64,000 bases of DNA from Amoebophrya sp. A120 (lineage: Eukaryota; Sar; Dinophyceae; Syndiniales; Amoebophryaceae). Under the pieces are notes generated by a model. The model saw nothing but the letters and a program-made list of their open reading frames with translations, was not told the origin of the DNA and made no database searches. Where the stretch lies: NCBI GenBank assembly GCA_905178155.1, contig CAJINV010000005.1:4873369-4937368 (forward strand), read 5' to 3'. Shown here piece after piece: positions 21,259-34,100 of this stretch (positions within the stretch are counted from its first letter, which is position 1; each line of letters starts with the position of its first letter). Position numbers and translations under genes: made by a program.

Positions 21259-24200
21259 TCACCTTTTCGGCTGCTGTGGACTACTACTACTGCTATTTTT
21301 CGTGCTTCTATTGGAGGTTGCACTAGGTTTCTGGTACGGCCCCGCACTGGCAGCACTCGAACTACTTACTCCCGCAGCGGAGGTGCCCGCTGAGTTCCTG
21401 TTCTCAATGCACCCATCGAGCGATATCGCTTCCAGGATCCTTACCCTTGTGTCCTGCTGGTACGCAACAGCCGCGGTGTTCGTACTGAAATCCGGGGCAA
21501 CCATCGTGTCCTGCATGGTTACATCGGCCGGAGGCTCATCGTTCTCGTTCAGATTTATCTCGTCCACCCGATTTGCCTTCTCCGCAGATGACGTCGTCGG
21601 AGAGGACGAACTCACAACAGACCGCTTCCCGTCGTCGCTGCCGAGCGCGAAGGAAGACAAAGTGGACAGCTGCGCGATGGAATTCTTATCCTCGTCTTCC
21701 GCGACAAGCGAAACCGAATCCGCGTTGGAGTTCGTTCTCGGCGGCTGACTCAGAGTGGTGACGGAGGAGGAGGAACTCGGAGAAGTTCTCGCGTTATTTG
21801 TACTGCTAATACCTTTAGTACCTGGGGAAGAACGACTCGGGCTTCCTCTCGGGTTCGAAGAGGTGGAAGCTTGTGCAGCAGCAGCGGTTCCGGGGACTAC
21901 CAGCAATTCCGCAACGGATTCCGCGCCGGGCGGGGGCTGGTACCGCGGGACGTGTTCGGAGGTGGAGCATGTTGAACCTTCCGGGTTATCTGATGTCAGT
22001 CTCAAATCACCACTACTGCTACCATTGCTCTCGTCCCGGTCCGCCCCTCGGGTCACCTTGCAGTGAATAAAAACCACCCCGAACAGGCCGATCACGCACA
22101 AAACCGTGAAAAACAATTGGCTCATGAAGTAATTGTTTCCCGTCGCGTCCACCAAGTGTCCGTACACGATATTTCCGAAAAACAGCCACAGGGACTGCTG
22201 CATGTAGCACCCCCCCACGTGCAAAACTTCCAAATCCTTGTTTTTGCACACGTGGGGCACCAGGGTCCAGAGCGGCACGACGCAGCAGCCGAAACCAATG
22301 CCGAGAATCACGCAGCAGACCCACGGCGGAATTTGGAGAAGCGCGTTGTGGATGGAGGAGGTCGTGAGGGTTGAGTTTGTTTGGAAGGAACTCAACATTG
22401 TTGTCCCAAAAAAGCTGCTGCTGGTACTGCCACTGCTGTTTTCAACATTATCCTCGAAGAAGTTGTTATTTGTCCAGGAGACGTCGGCGCTATTGTACTG
22501 AAACGCAGCAGAATCGTTGTACTCTGTGTCGTAGGCCTTCAAAGTGATCAGGCCCTGACCGATGAAGAGCAGCACGAACGCGAAGCAAGCAAACCGGATC
22601 AAGCGTTGAAAAGTGTGGAGCAGCGGGGCCAGGAAGAGGGAGACAACGGAGATTCCGGGAATCAGCGCGATCGCGGAACCGGCGACGCTGTTTGGTTTTT
22701 CGTTTGGTGTTTTTGCATGACAGATTCTACTTTCGTGCTTGCTTTCTTGCATGACAAACTAGTTTTGGACAACTGACAACCAAAATAGTAGATTTTACCT
22801 CTCCGACACCCCCGCGACCCTTTGCAACGTCAGACAGCCGTTGTACTCGAAAACGAACACCACTGTGTATAGCAGCCCGATTAGCGCTTGGTGGATGAAA
22901 CACAAGGCGGTCAAATCTTTCAGCCCCGGCTTGCCATTCCCGTCACTGCCATACTTCCCGCCGCCCCCGCTCGCGGCTAGCAGCGGCCGGATCTTTCGGG
23001 AAATCTCCGTCCCGCTATACAGGTACGCGAAGGACAGGTAGCAGCACCCGGACACGCAGACGAAGACGAAGGAAAATTTCATATCCTGAGTAAAAATGTC
23101 CCCACACCAGAGTCAAACTGGGAAATCCGCTAGACAAATCAACCAGCTTTGGTTGTTTCGCATGACAAATTTGTCCTCGTAGTGTAGTCCTGTTCTAGGT
23201 AGGTCAGCAGCATCACAGATCTAGCATGTAATGCTGATTGTAGCATCATAACTTCCGAAACACGACTAGAAAATGCTTCACATGGGGCTCCGCATGAGAA
23301 ACTTTTTTGGTATGCAGATTTGCATGACAAATCTGGGGTGGGGGCATTTTTCCTCGCGATATTTCAGCGCCTTCAAAAACGCCGGGTTGTTGGTGTGTAT
23401 GTCCGCATCTGGGTCGGCGAAGTACTGCTTCAAAGGGTCGGCCAAGATGTAGCCCATGGTCCCGCCGATCCGGCACGCCGCCAACACTCCCGCCTGCGCG
23501 ATCGCGGCGTACTTTTTGCTGAAGAGCAGAAACACGACCACCACCTGCACCACCCCGGTGGTGCAAATCCCCGCCCAGAACAGGACCCGGCCGAGGATGG
23601 AGAGGAAGTACACCTCATACTGGATGGCGGCGATTAGTAGGAAGGACCCGAGACAGACCATGGACCCGAAGAGGAGACAGGATTTCGAAATGCCCCAGTT
23701 CCGCACGAGAAACCCCGCCGGGCCGGAGAGCACCGCGGAAAGCGAGCCCGTGGCGAGATATCAAAATGAAAAATCCCCCCTCCCCATATCAAAACGGAAA
23801 TTTGTGATGCTGATTTTTTTTTTTTTTATGGCGGCAGTTTGTTTTGGCTACTAAACTTGCGATGAATCTCATTCCTAGTTTTCATTTTGACCTTAATGCT
23901 GCCGCGGTGCTCACGTCGACCGATATGCAAACAGGTGCCGAGGCCTGTTTGCATGCGATCTAGTGAAGGTATATTGGGCGTTCCCGTCTGCCTTACCACG
24001 TCGCCCGGGCTTGCAGGGTTGGGATTTTCCTGCCGGATGTTCAACGACATCTACGTGGCTAGTCATGATCCCTCTCCCTGTTGCGACCTGCTTTTTTGTT
24101 TGGTTGAAAAAATCCAAAAAATGCAAGGTTGAAAAAAAAACAAAGGCCGCGGTCTGTATTTGTTGAAAGATAGGAGGGAAACCCACCACGTAAGCAGGAG

Positions 24201-26033
24201 AAAATTTGGGCACGAGAGAAACAGAGCATGTACTAGGGCTGGGATTATGAAGCGGAGGCCATTAGACTACGAGGGCAAATATGTAATGGGCCAGACGATG
24301 AGAAAAGCGACAAACTTACTTAGGGGCTCACTAGCTAGCAAGGGCGCGAGGGGCTATCAATCGCAAGTAAAGCGGCCTAGGGAGAAAATGCTTAAGACTC
24401 GACAAAAGCCAAAGGAATCATCAACGATGCGAAAAAAGCGAAAAAACAACAGAGAATCAGAGGCGCAGGCTAGAGGAAGAAAAAACGCTTAACGGTCTCT
24501 CAGGAACAAGAGGAAAATCGTAGCCAAAAAACCAGAAGAGATTCTTTCAGTTAAGGGGAAAAAAAAAAGAGGATAGGACGCGAGTTGTCATGCAAATTTG
24601 CTGCAATGACAAGAACATCTGCGATGCGCATCCCCCGGATAGGCATTTGCAATCGTGTTTGGGGATTTGTGCTGCTGTAAACACGATCAGGACATGAATT
24701 TGTAATGCGGCTGGTGTTAATTTGTAGTTCTATCCGTGGATGAAACAACATACAAACCTGAAAGACATCACAACAATTTAGATGCTGATTGTGTGGTCAC
24801 AAATCATCTTTGTCTTGTATATAGGATCATAGGAGCCATTTGACGCATTCCAGAGCAAGTCTGTCATGCGCTTTCGACTACTGCAAGCCTGTTTGTCATG
24901 CGCAATTGCTAGCCTTCTGCATACCCAAACAAGCTGAGAAAATGCCGCCAAGCACTTTCTGCAAGACAGATCTGATTTGTGTACGCAAATCCAGCATGAG
25001 AAACTTCGTTTCGATATGGGGAGGGGGGATTTTTCCTCTCAATACGAGGATGAGGGAGTACTTGGTGTTGTTGATGTTCATCGCGAGCTGCAAATCCTCC
25101 TTGTATGGGGGTGTCAGGATTGAAATCGACAAATTTGAAATGATTTGTCATGCATAAAATCGATACCAGTTGGAAGCACAATTTCGAAGCGGTGCATGAG
25201 AAATTTCGGCACCGTCTAAATCCAGTTTGTCATGCTGTTTAGGCACAGAAGGCGTCTTTTGTCATGCTACTTTAGCAGCTCTATCGCAGACCCCAAACAG
25301 GCTTACGATCCGCCTCACTTGCCATCCCGGCAAGACAGGCACTTCATGCCTTGCATTTTATTCATCGCAAACTCTTTCAACTTTGACGATTTCAAACCTG
25401 ACACATCCATACCTTGTACGCACCAAATAAGCTGTCGAAGAAATACGGGCCGGGAATGAAGCAACAAACCAGCACGTGGACGATCAGCAAGTGGCAGGTT
25501 CTCCTCGGATCCACCAGGTACTTCATCCACCGGTCTAAACAGGTCCTACCGGGTCGCGACGAGGAGCTCGACGGGCTGGTGCTGGAGGAGTTCTGCTCTT
25601 CATGATTGCCCCGCGACCCCTGCTGGTCGTAGTTGTTGTCCGCTCCTCCTGCTCCTCTTGTTCCGATATTAAGGAGGTTGCTGGAAGAGGAATTCCTTGA
25701 ACTGGCCGGCGAATTGTCTCTACTACTCGTTGCTGCGAAAGTATCGAACGCGTGGCCCGCATTTTCGTTCGTGCCGTCGAGGGCGGGCAAGGCGATGGAG
25801 AGCACGGGTTCGGACCCCGCGGTCCGGATCCACTCTTGCTTGGTCTTTTGCACGTAGAGTTCCGGATTATTACTTACTCGGCTGGGCGGTCGCTGCTGCT
25901 GTTGTTGTGAGGCAGCATGGTCAGATGGATTCAGCAGCGGGCGGTCGCGCCGATTGTTCCCGGCGGACGGCGAGGACGGCCTGCGCGGGCCCTGCTGTCT
26001 GCGCTGGTTCTGGCTCGGTTGCGAAGAACGCAT
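21259..26033 (-). CDS. Major facilitator transporter, MFSD1-like, long cytosolic tails
   Basis: Predicted membrane transporter of about 930 residues. Exons: 26033-25412, 25104-25045, 23757-23362, 23081-22799, 22687-21259. The first ATG opens a disordered N-terminus of about 180 residues rich in Ser, Gln, Asn and Arg. The first membrane helix ends CCFIPGPYFFDSLFGAYKED, followed by NNTKYSLILATGSLSAVLSG and GFLVRNWG, the helix 1 to loop 2-3 pattern of MFSD1-type carriers. Then come LGRVLFWAGICTTG (helix 4), SFVFVCVSGCCYLSFAYLYS (helix 6 or 7), and PPWVCCVILGIGFGCCVVPL with GHLVDATGNNYFMSQLFF near helices 10-12. The C-terminal about 250 residues are Ser/Thr/Asp-rich and disordered. MFSD1 relatives are lysosomal or plasma-membrane carriers; the substrate here is unknown. 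Three introners and one GT-AG intron interrupt it, and the joins GAYKEDLQLAMNI and LKALKFSFVFV are clean. Confidence 0.8.
22688..22798 (-). other. Canonical GT-AG intron containing introner-like motifs
   Basis: Donor gtaaaatc and acceptor caaacag; the join reads GVSESVAGSAIAL. Inside it are two GTCATGC motifs spaced like those of introners, so it may be an old introner that has acquired canonical ends. Confidence 0.65.
23082..23361 (-). mobile_element. Introner, family C
   Basis: Flanked by TTTCA / TTTCA. Same subtype as 3390 and 16683. Join FLKALKFSFVFVC. Confidence 0.9.
23816..24780 (-). mobile_element. Retroposon-like insertion with poly-T end
   Basis: About 965 bp bounded by the 10-bp direct repeat GATGCTGATT (23806-23815 and 24781-24790). 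Removing it and one repeat copy restores the usual D interior (gatgctgatt then gtggtcacaaatc). A T-run (23814-23827) sits at the left junction, as expected for a poly-A tail of a minus-strand retroposed copy. The body has no long ORF; 24586-24720 is a truncated family C introner interior. Confidence 0.75.
24586..24720. mobile_element. Family C introner fragment
   Basis: Matches the left interior of the C elements at 34089 and 47664 (tgtcatgcaaat, aggcatttgcaatcgtgttt) but lacks both termini. It lies inside the retroposon-like insertion. Confidence 0.6.
25105..25411 (-). mobile_element. Introner, family F
   Basis: Flanked by CCTTGT / CCTTGT, a perfect 6-bp repeat. Join FGAYKEDLQLAMN restores the first transporter loop. 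Confidence 0.9.
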
Positions 26034-28103
26034 GGGATAGAGAGTTTTGGTGGATCGAGTTTAGTCATAAGCTAAAGAAACACTACTAGCGCAGCGGTAG
26101 CGAATATAGACGGGGTGTGGGAAATTAGTTCATGAGGCTGCTGATCATTTTTCAGATTTTGTTGTGTTCACTTCGTCACTTCCAGTGCTGGCGTTGGGTT
26201 CTTGACATAGAAGCTCTCAACCTATCTACTACAAACTCTGTGGCAGAACAATCTCGACAGTGGGCCAGGAGTATGACACACAGCGGCGAATGCTTTTACG
26301 TCATCTGTGGAAGCCCGACCGACCTCAAGGCCGCGTAGCTGCGCTGCGACGGCCCGAGCGCCCCGCCGCGCGCCGCGGTGCTATTCGGGGGGCCCACTGC
26401 CTTGGCGCAACGGGAGCAAAAGCCGCGCCGAACCGGCTGGCGGGCGGCGCAGCTTCAAGCATTGGCGGCGGGGCCGTGGGGTTTGCTTGGAACCGCAACC
26501 GGGCGCCATTGCCGGCGGAGGTTTTCCGCCGGGCGGCGGGGGGCCATCGCGCAGGCGGGCGGCAGCGAAGCAGGCCGCGCCCTCCGAAGTAAAGCGGGCC
26601 GGGCCGGCTAGGGGCCGGCAGGCCCCCTGCGCGCGCCTGCCCCGGCTGGGAACTCCGAGACGCCCCCGCCCCCCTCGGCATTCCCGCAGGCGGTCTGCGC
26701 GCGAAAGCCTTCGGCCCGCCGCTGGCCCGCAATGACCGCGGGAAGCTTCTTAGCCGCGCGCACTGCACGCGCGGCCGGGCGTTTGCAATCGAGGCCCGCA
26801 GCGTGGCGCCTTCGTTCTCCTTATCCCGCAGCATTTTGGACGGCGAGCATCGCGCGGCTCGGTACTTTCGTGAACTGTCGCCCGGATGGCCTTCGAACCT
26901 GGGCCCGGGATCCAGGGAGGCCGCCAAACTGGAAACCAAGCGCCGGGAAAGGGGAAAGCGTAGGCAAAGCCCCGCCGATCTTTTCGAAGGCCCTCCGGGA
27001 GCCCTCCGCCGCGCGAGGCGTACCGCGGGAAATGCGAAGGCTGCGGCGCGCTAAGTCGCCAAGAACATCCGCGGGCCCGTATATATAAGGCGCCGGCCAC
27101 CATTACTGCCACACGGCCGCCCAAGAAACAGGCGGCCTGGCCGGCCGGGCTTTGAAAGATTCGCGCCCTGAAACCCCCAGCGCGTCCCCGCGCGACGGGG
27201 CCGGCTGCCGAGCTTCCCCGGGCAGGCCGCTGCCCTTTTCCTCGCGCACCGGCCCCGCCGCTTTCTGTGCCTGCGGCGCCCCTGTTTGCGCGGCAAAAAG
27301 GAGAAGGGCAACGGGCGCCACGGCTTCTGTTCGGCGGGGACGCCCGGCAAGGGCGGCGCTGCCAAGATTGGCCGCCTGCGGTCTTGGGGTAGTTCTTCGC
27401 GCTTTCGTCGGGGTTGTACAAAATGCCGGAAATCTGCGGCCCCCCCCCCCGAATTGCGCCAGCTTATGCGCCCGCTGGGCCTGCGCCTTTTCTTCGGTCT
27501 GCGCTGCCTTTCCCTCGGTCTGCGTCAGGCCCTCAGTCTTCTGGGCCTGCGCCTCGCGGCCCGGCCGTCGCTTCTGCGACGGGCAACCCCCGCGGCGCCG
27601 GGCGCCGCCGCCTATGTTTCTTCGGCGTCTCAGCTTTGCGGCGGCCCTTCCCGCTTTGGCCCGGCGGGCCCCCGCCGCCAGCAGCCAAGCGCCCCTGGCC
27701 CGTTCCGTTTTGGCGACAGCCGCGCGATTCGAATAACGGCCCGAGCCTGCGCCACCGAGTCACGCGTGCGCGCGCTGTGGCGTCAGCATTGCTTTTCGCT
27801 CATCATCGTGGCGGCAAACACTAACCGCGCAGCGGCGCATCGCTCGACCTTCGGAACACTTCGCCAAAACCTCCTGCGCTCAAGGCCCTTTACTCCTGCG
27901 CTGCTCACCAAAGTACATACTTACTCGCCCGCGACCCGGGCAGCTGCCATTGAGAAACTAGCTTATTTAGTTGTGTCGTACTTGCTTTCTAGTTATCGTC
28001 GTGTTAAAAAAAATCATTTCAAGCTGTATCAAAATGTCTGTTGATCCAAGAATTCCCTTTACATCACAAAGTATTCAGCATAGACAACTCTAGTACATCA
28101 ACT
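26034..28103. other. G+C-rich island between genes
   Basis: About 26320-27780 is strikingly richer in G and C than anything nearby and has open frames in most phases on both strands, as expected from scarce stop codons rather than coding. No introner occurs in it. The edges (26.03-26.3 and 27.8-28.1 kb) return to ordinary composition. I see no gene or RNA I can support. Confidence 0.6.
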
Positions 28104-31100
28104 TCACCAGATGCAATCTCCATCAGACTGCATCGAATTTCTTTCGACCGAGCCCTTCAGCAACGGTTTTGACGCAGCGGACGACGGCGTTCGCGGGTCC
28201 TCAGAGGAAGTTATGGAAAGAGCAAAAAACTGAAGCTGCAGTCACAACAGTCTCGTATCATGCCAAATTCTTGTTCTTCTATCTATCTATGCCAACACCT
28301 GCTACTTCCGCTGTCTACAAGCATGACAAACTTGTTACTCCCGCTTTCTTTTGCATTTTCATACACTTCGACGCCGCGTTGGTCGTTGCCACGCGGAAAT
28401 ACTCGCCCTTCTTCTTCAGCACCCCGCTGCTCGGGGTGATTTGGTTCATGGGGCTCGGGAGGCGCACCACCTGGCCCCGGTTCAGCTCGATGTTTTCCGT
28501 GCTTAACCCCAATTCCACTTCCCGGTACTCCCGCGTGACCGAGTCTAGCGAAACCCCGCGCACGATGATTTTCGATTGTCGCGGACTCAGCGGACTGGTC
28601 CCCGTTTGCATCGGACTGGCGGGTAGGCTGTGCGGGCTGTCCGGGGCGAGCGTCAGGACCTCGTCGTCGTCGTAGTCCAAATCCCGCCCCAAACAGAAGC
28701 AAAAGATCATCGCTAGGTAGTACAAAATCGGGTTCCGATTACCGCAAATCACGTGGAACCCGCAGAGTTTTGTGTGCTGCGTCCAGATCGCGGTTACCAC
28801 CCGGGCGATCAGGCTCATACCGGAGAGGAAGCCGAGCAGCAAACCTAACACGTCGAACACCGTGCGTTTCGGGCTGAGAATCAACTTATACGCAGTGTGG
28901 GACACGTCTAAGAGCATCTCCGAGTGGATCTCCGGCGGTTGCTCCGAGTAGAAATCGGAGTTCCCCGTGGCCGCCCTTTGTTCGATCGCGACAAAGCTCC
29001 CGGACTCTGTTTGCGCGACAAATTGCGCCACGAACCCGAAGAACTGCTTGTTCTGAATCAGATCGCGGTAGTCCGTGTATCATCTGTAAAAATGTCTGGG
29101 TCTGGAAACTTGTGATGCTACAATGTGCATGATGACAACACTTCCGAATGCAGTCCGGCATGACAACTTCCCAAAACGCTTCGTCATAGGAAATCCGCAT
29201 GAGAAACTGCGTTTTTGCACGACAAAAGAGGCTGCAACTTTTGTTGGTTACGCAATACAGATTTTCTAGGTATGGAAAGCTAGCATTACAAGTTCCAACC
29301 TTCCAGACCCAGACATTTTTACAATCCATACCGTGGGCACTAGCGCAATCCGGATCTCCGACGCGTCCGGGCCGCGCAGGACGGCGTTCTCGGGGTTACT
29401 CGACATCCGCGCCTCGGAGGTAATGGTGGAGACCGTTGTTCCTGCTGACGCTTTCCCGCTCGCATCTACCCCGTTCTCCTGTAGTTGGTCGTGTGCAGAG
29501 GAACGACCAATACTACTCGTCGCTCCTGCGTCGAGCAACCGCAGCCCGGAGTGGGAGGAAGGGGGAGTTCTAGTTGAGCCGGTTCGTCGTGATGAGGATT
29601 TTTTATTTGAGATCGTATTTTCCTTCTGCTCTTCTTGGTCCCTACGCTCTTTATCCCTCATTCGCGAACGATTAGACGTCGCTGGCACAGCGCTGGGCGT
29701 TATCGACACATCCACGCGGGAGTATGCGTTGGTTTGTTTGGATTCTAGTAGTTGCAGGTCGGTGTTCCTCTCTTCGTCCTGGTTGTGTTGCTCTGCATTG
29801 TCATTCGCATTCGAACTAGTTGACAACCAGTCTACCGTCAGCGACCACCGAATCTGCCGTGCTGCGGTGTAGATGAAATCCGCTGAATTACTTTTATCTC
29901 CTTGTCCACCTGAAGTAGAAGAAGTCCTCGTCGGCTCCACGTCTATCCTGACCCGCGCCACCCGCCGGTCCCCTCGGTCTCGGTTCACCGTGCACTTGCC
30001 GCACTTGTACTTCACAACGCACTTTTGCAACCGCCGATCCGCGTAGCAGGACTGCAGCTGGCGTTTGGAATTTGGTGCTGAGGAAAACCGAAACCCGTCG
30101 ACGGACAACTGGATGGAGTCGTCACAGGTATGTGGTTATCAAATGCAAAAATGTCTGGGTCTGGAAGAGTCGGGACTTCTCATGCACATTTGGCATGACC
30201 CGTGAGGTCTGTGATGCAGGTGCTAGCATCAAAGATTTTTTGAGAGCTTCTGATGCTAGTCACGCATGAGAAATGCCCTCTCCGCGTGCCAAGAACTGAC
30301 TCGTCTTGCTGCTCATGCAACACAGATATTTTTAGAATCCGCAGACAGCAATACAAGTTGCATTCTTCCAGAGCCAGACATTTTTACATTTGATAGTGGT
30401 TCTACTTCTGCACCAGCGGACAATCTAGAAGGAGCACCCCGCGCCTCTCCCGCACCTGCCTTCACACACGGCCCCACGTACCCGTCTAGAACTGCTTGGA
30501 CGAAAAAATCCGCTTTGATTTCCCCAACGCCGATTTCCTCCTCCTCGGGCAACGCCATCGACGTCAACACTTGATTTGCGTACAAGTGTCTCGCGATCGT
30601 GAAAAACATCACGCAAATCGCGACGATCGCATACATTAGAAAGATGATGCCCCCCTGCTCGGACGGAATGAAGGAACCCGTGATCGGCCGCATGTCCAAT
30701 CGTCGCAAAATTCGCGCCGCCCGCCGAGGGATTTTCACGTGGATCAATAACAAGCACGTTGTGATGATCAGCGTAGTCGTCATCCCGACTTTGAGCGTGA
30801 TGGACTGCCACCACGTATCAAATGCAAATATGTCTGGGTCCTCTGGAAACTTGTGATGCTGAATCATGAATGATGAGAGCACTTCATCTGAGTGCATCCA
30901 AGCATGACAAGTTTCGAAGACCCGCTGCCATGCGCAGTTCGCAGTCCAAACTGCGTTTTTGCATGCCAAATTAAGCTGCTATTTTGATGTCGGTCATGCA
31001 ATACAGAGCTGGCAGGAGTGCCAGCCAAGCAATACAAGTTCACCTTTTCCAGACCCAGACGCATTTGCAGTGGATACCACGAGTGCTGCTTCAAAATCGT

Positions 31101-34100
31101 ATCGTTGTGCGGCTTATCAAATGCAAATATGTCGGGGCCTGGAAACTTGTGATGCTGGTTGAGAAAGACGAGGACGCCTCAACTGGCTGGCAACCATGAC
31201 AAGTTTTGGAGGTCCTACAGTCTTGGCCTTTCTGCATGATAAAGTGAGCTTCTGCATGACAGAAAAGTGGGGCTTCTGGGTAATGTGCATGACAGACTTG
31301 AGAGTCATGTCAGACAAGCATGACAAACTTCCATTCTTCCAGACCCAGACATGTTTGCATTTGATACGGCTCGTTCTTCTCGCGCACGTGCGATTTCGGC
31401 TGCTTTTGGTTCTTAAAAGTCGCCATGAGAGGACAAGTAGGGGCGTTGTTGTGGCTCAGTTGTTGAGATTCATCTTCGCTAGATGCAGTAGGTGCAGCCG
31501 GCGATGGGCTATTGCTAGGGATGAACTTCCTCTCCTGCTGTGCAGCTGCCTTCCCTGCCGTGAGGCCCGAGCTACTGCCCGTGGTCGTTTTCACCCGCGG
31601 TAGCAATGTTGATGTTGAAGCGGCGATGCTGTCGAAGTAACTCATGGTTTCTGAAGAAGATGACACCGTCGTCGAGCTACTTGCAGTCAAAACTCTCATT
31701 CTAGTTTCGTTCTTCCCCGGCACCGCCTCCACTATTTCCTCGCTCGAAGCAGACGAGAAATCGCAGGACAAACACTTCCCCGCGCCGGGGAGTGCACTGT
31801 ACGTGTTGTCACTGCAGGGGAGACAGGCTCGGAGCTCCGTCATACCGGCAACTGGCTGGTAGAACCCCGCGGGGCAGGGTTCGCAGTGTAGACTCGATCT
31901 TGCTGTTCTCTCCCCCTGTTGTTGCGCAAACAACGAGCCAGCGGCTACAATGCTCCCGGGCGGGCAGGGCGCGCATTGATAGTTGTACTTCAGCTGGTGA
32001 TGATGCCCTCGCGTGGTTGCTGCGTTCTCGTCGTGCGCCGTCCTTGCATCGGTTATCTTCTTTACCACGCTGCCACTGTCGCAGACGACATCAGCTCTCC
32101 TCCCTCCTCGCTCCTCCTCCCGCATCAGAAACGCTGTCCAGGGGTTTAGAAAGTGCAGCGCCACGTTGCCCCTTTCCCGACTGGAAACGGCACCGCTAGC
32201 GGCATCTCGGCCGACCTCGACACTGTTCGCCGTTCGTCTCATGCTAGAGATTGCCCTGCTGAGCAAATCTCCAGTGCTGCTGGTTCCAAACGAAGAAGAT
32301 CCGGCTCCTGCGCTGCTTGGCAGAGCCTGCAATCCCCCGTCTATCAAAACCCTCCCTGTCGCAGGCCAGTACGCCGTAGCAGAAAAAACCGCAGCGCCGA
32401 GGGAAAGCGGGTTCTTCTTGAATAACGGTTCCAGGAAAAGGGATTCTTTACTCAAATCTGCAATCCCGGAGCCCCCGCTGGACGAACTACCGGTTGTTCC
32501 GAAGAGAGAGGAAAGCAGGCCGGCATCTTGTCTCGTTTTCTTCAGCCTCGGGTCAGGTAGTCTAGTTTCAATCGTTCCGGAGGACGAAGCGGTTTGTTTT
32601 GGAACTCTCCGCCACTGACCCGGGAGGAGTTTTGGACGAGGCGGAGACTGCGCTGCGGCATTACCATCGCCACCAGCGGAGTGATCTTCCTCATCGCTAT
32701 CATCTGAGCCAGAACTGAGAAGGCGACTTTCGTCGTTTCTCGTGGAGCGTGTTTTCTGTTCCTCTTCCTCCTCGGTGCTGCCTTTGTCATCCGCCCGGTT
32801 CTGCGAAGGCTCATGATCGGTTTGGTTTTCCTCATCCTTTTTGTCAGCCGACTTCTCATCTTCCGAACGCGCTCTTCCCCTGCTCGTCCCCGCATCGGCT
32901 TTTTGGTTTTTCTGATTTTTAATTCGTGGCTTCTCTCCTCCACGCTGGCTCGGCTCGTGTTTCGCTTCGTCCTCCGGTAGCTCCTGCAACCGCAGCTGGT
33001 AAATCTCCTGTGACACCGCAAAGTCCTCCCCCACGCCGCCACTCACGATCAAACTGCTACACTCTACCTCATCTACCCGCCCGGTGTGAAACGCGAGTTT
33101 CGGCGGGGGTACTACTTCCTCCTCTCCTCCGGCTGCTTGTGAACTAGAAGTTCCTGCGGTATCGAGCCTGACCTCCAGCCAGATCTTGAAAAAGTAGTCG
33201 TAGAACCACACATCCCCCAGCACCTCGCTGCGGTCATTCACTCCGCCGAAAAGCAGCAAGCCGCCCTGGTCGTGCTGTTTTGATGTTTTCAGTTCCTCCG
33301 GCGTCGCGATGGCGAAACTACTCCGCAGCAGGGAAAACGCCGGTCTTCGTTTGCAGACGCTGAGACTGTGGCCGACCCTTGGGGACGGAACATCGACGCT
33401 GGATAGTTCTCTGGGAAGATTATTTGCATTGCCATCAGGCCCTGCACTGCTGTCATCCCGGCCGGTAACGGAAAGTTTTTGGAACGGTAGCGGTTTTTTC
33501 ACCGAGTGGTGCTTGTCGACATCTACTTCTGCGTTCAGATTGTCCACCACCTTTCGCAAGTCCAGCTGCCACAAGTCGTTAGTGAATACTACCGGGGCAG
33601 CACTTGTCGCTGCCGCGTACGAGGAACTTCGTCCCGGGGCTTCTTGCCCCCCGAAGAGAACCCAGTTCTCCTTCCTTCCTAAATCAGTGTTAAACATCGC
33701 ATATCCACTGCAAAAATATCGCACTCGTACTGATCGCAGTCCTAAATGACAGATCTATGATCTAAGGGAAAACAGCCTTACAAATTACATTTCCTTTCTT
33801 GGAAAAATTTGCAATGCAATTTCTAGTAGTACGATGCTTTTGCATTGCATACCGCACCCGTGACAAAGTGGCTCAGCCGCAGGCCGGACGGAACCCGGCC
33901 GCACCGGCGCCACATAGAACCGGAGGGGGATTTCTGGAAAGATTTAGTGGTGCTGTCCGAGCTGTGGGGTTTTAGTCCGGCTGCTTCGTCGGCTTCCGGC
34001 ACAATGCTCGCCGCAATTCGAATGACCCAGACGTCCTGCAAGAGCCGATTGCTCCCGTCCCGCCCACCGAAGATGAAAAAGTACCCGCTATCCTGTGTAA

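Larger units (their letters stand above)
23758..25044 (-). mobile_element. Introner, family D, interrupted by a nested insertion
   Basis: Flanked by CGAG / CGAG. Left end cccccctccccatatcaaaa; right end gatatggggaggggggattt. The two halves match other D copies but are pushed about 965 bp apart by the insertion at 23816-24780. The host join YSLILATGSLSAV still needs the whole 1.29 kb removed. Confidence 0.85.

Noticed and set aside
24225-24300. tRNA-like stretch on the minus strand (tcgtagtctaatggc ... cttcataatc)
   Set aside because: It has an A-box-like word and an anticodon-loop-like word, but I could not pair an acceptor stem, anticodon stem or T arm. At most it is a decayed tRNA-derived piece of the retroposon-like insertion.
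27078-27090. atatataagg as a TATA box
   Set aside because: It has no gene at a sensible distance downstream on either strand, and dinoflagellate relatives often lack TATA promoters.
26325-28044. Several 200-250 residue open frames on both strands of the G+C-rich island
   Set aside because: They overlap in multiple phases, have Arg/Ala/Gly/Pro-biased composition expected from G+C-rich non-coding DNA, and show no motifs.
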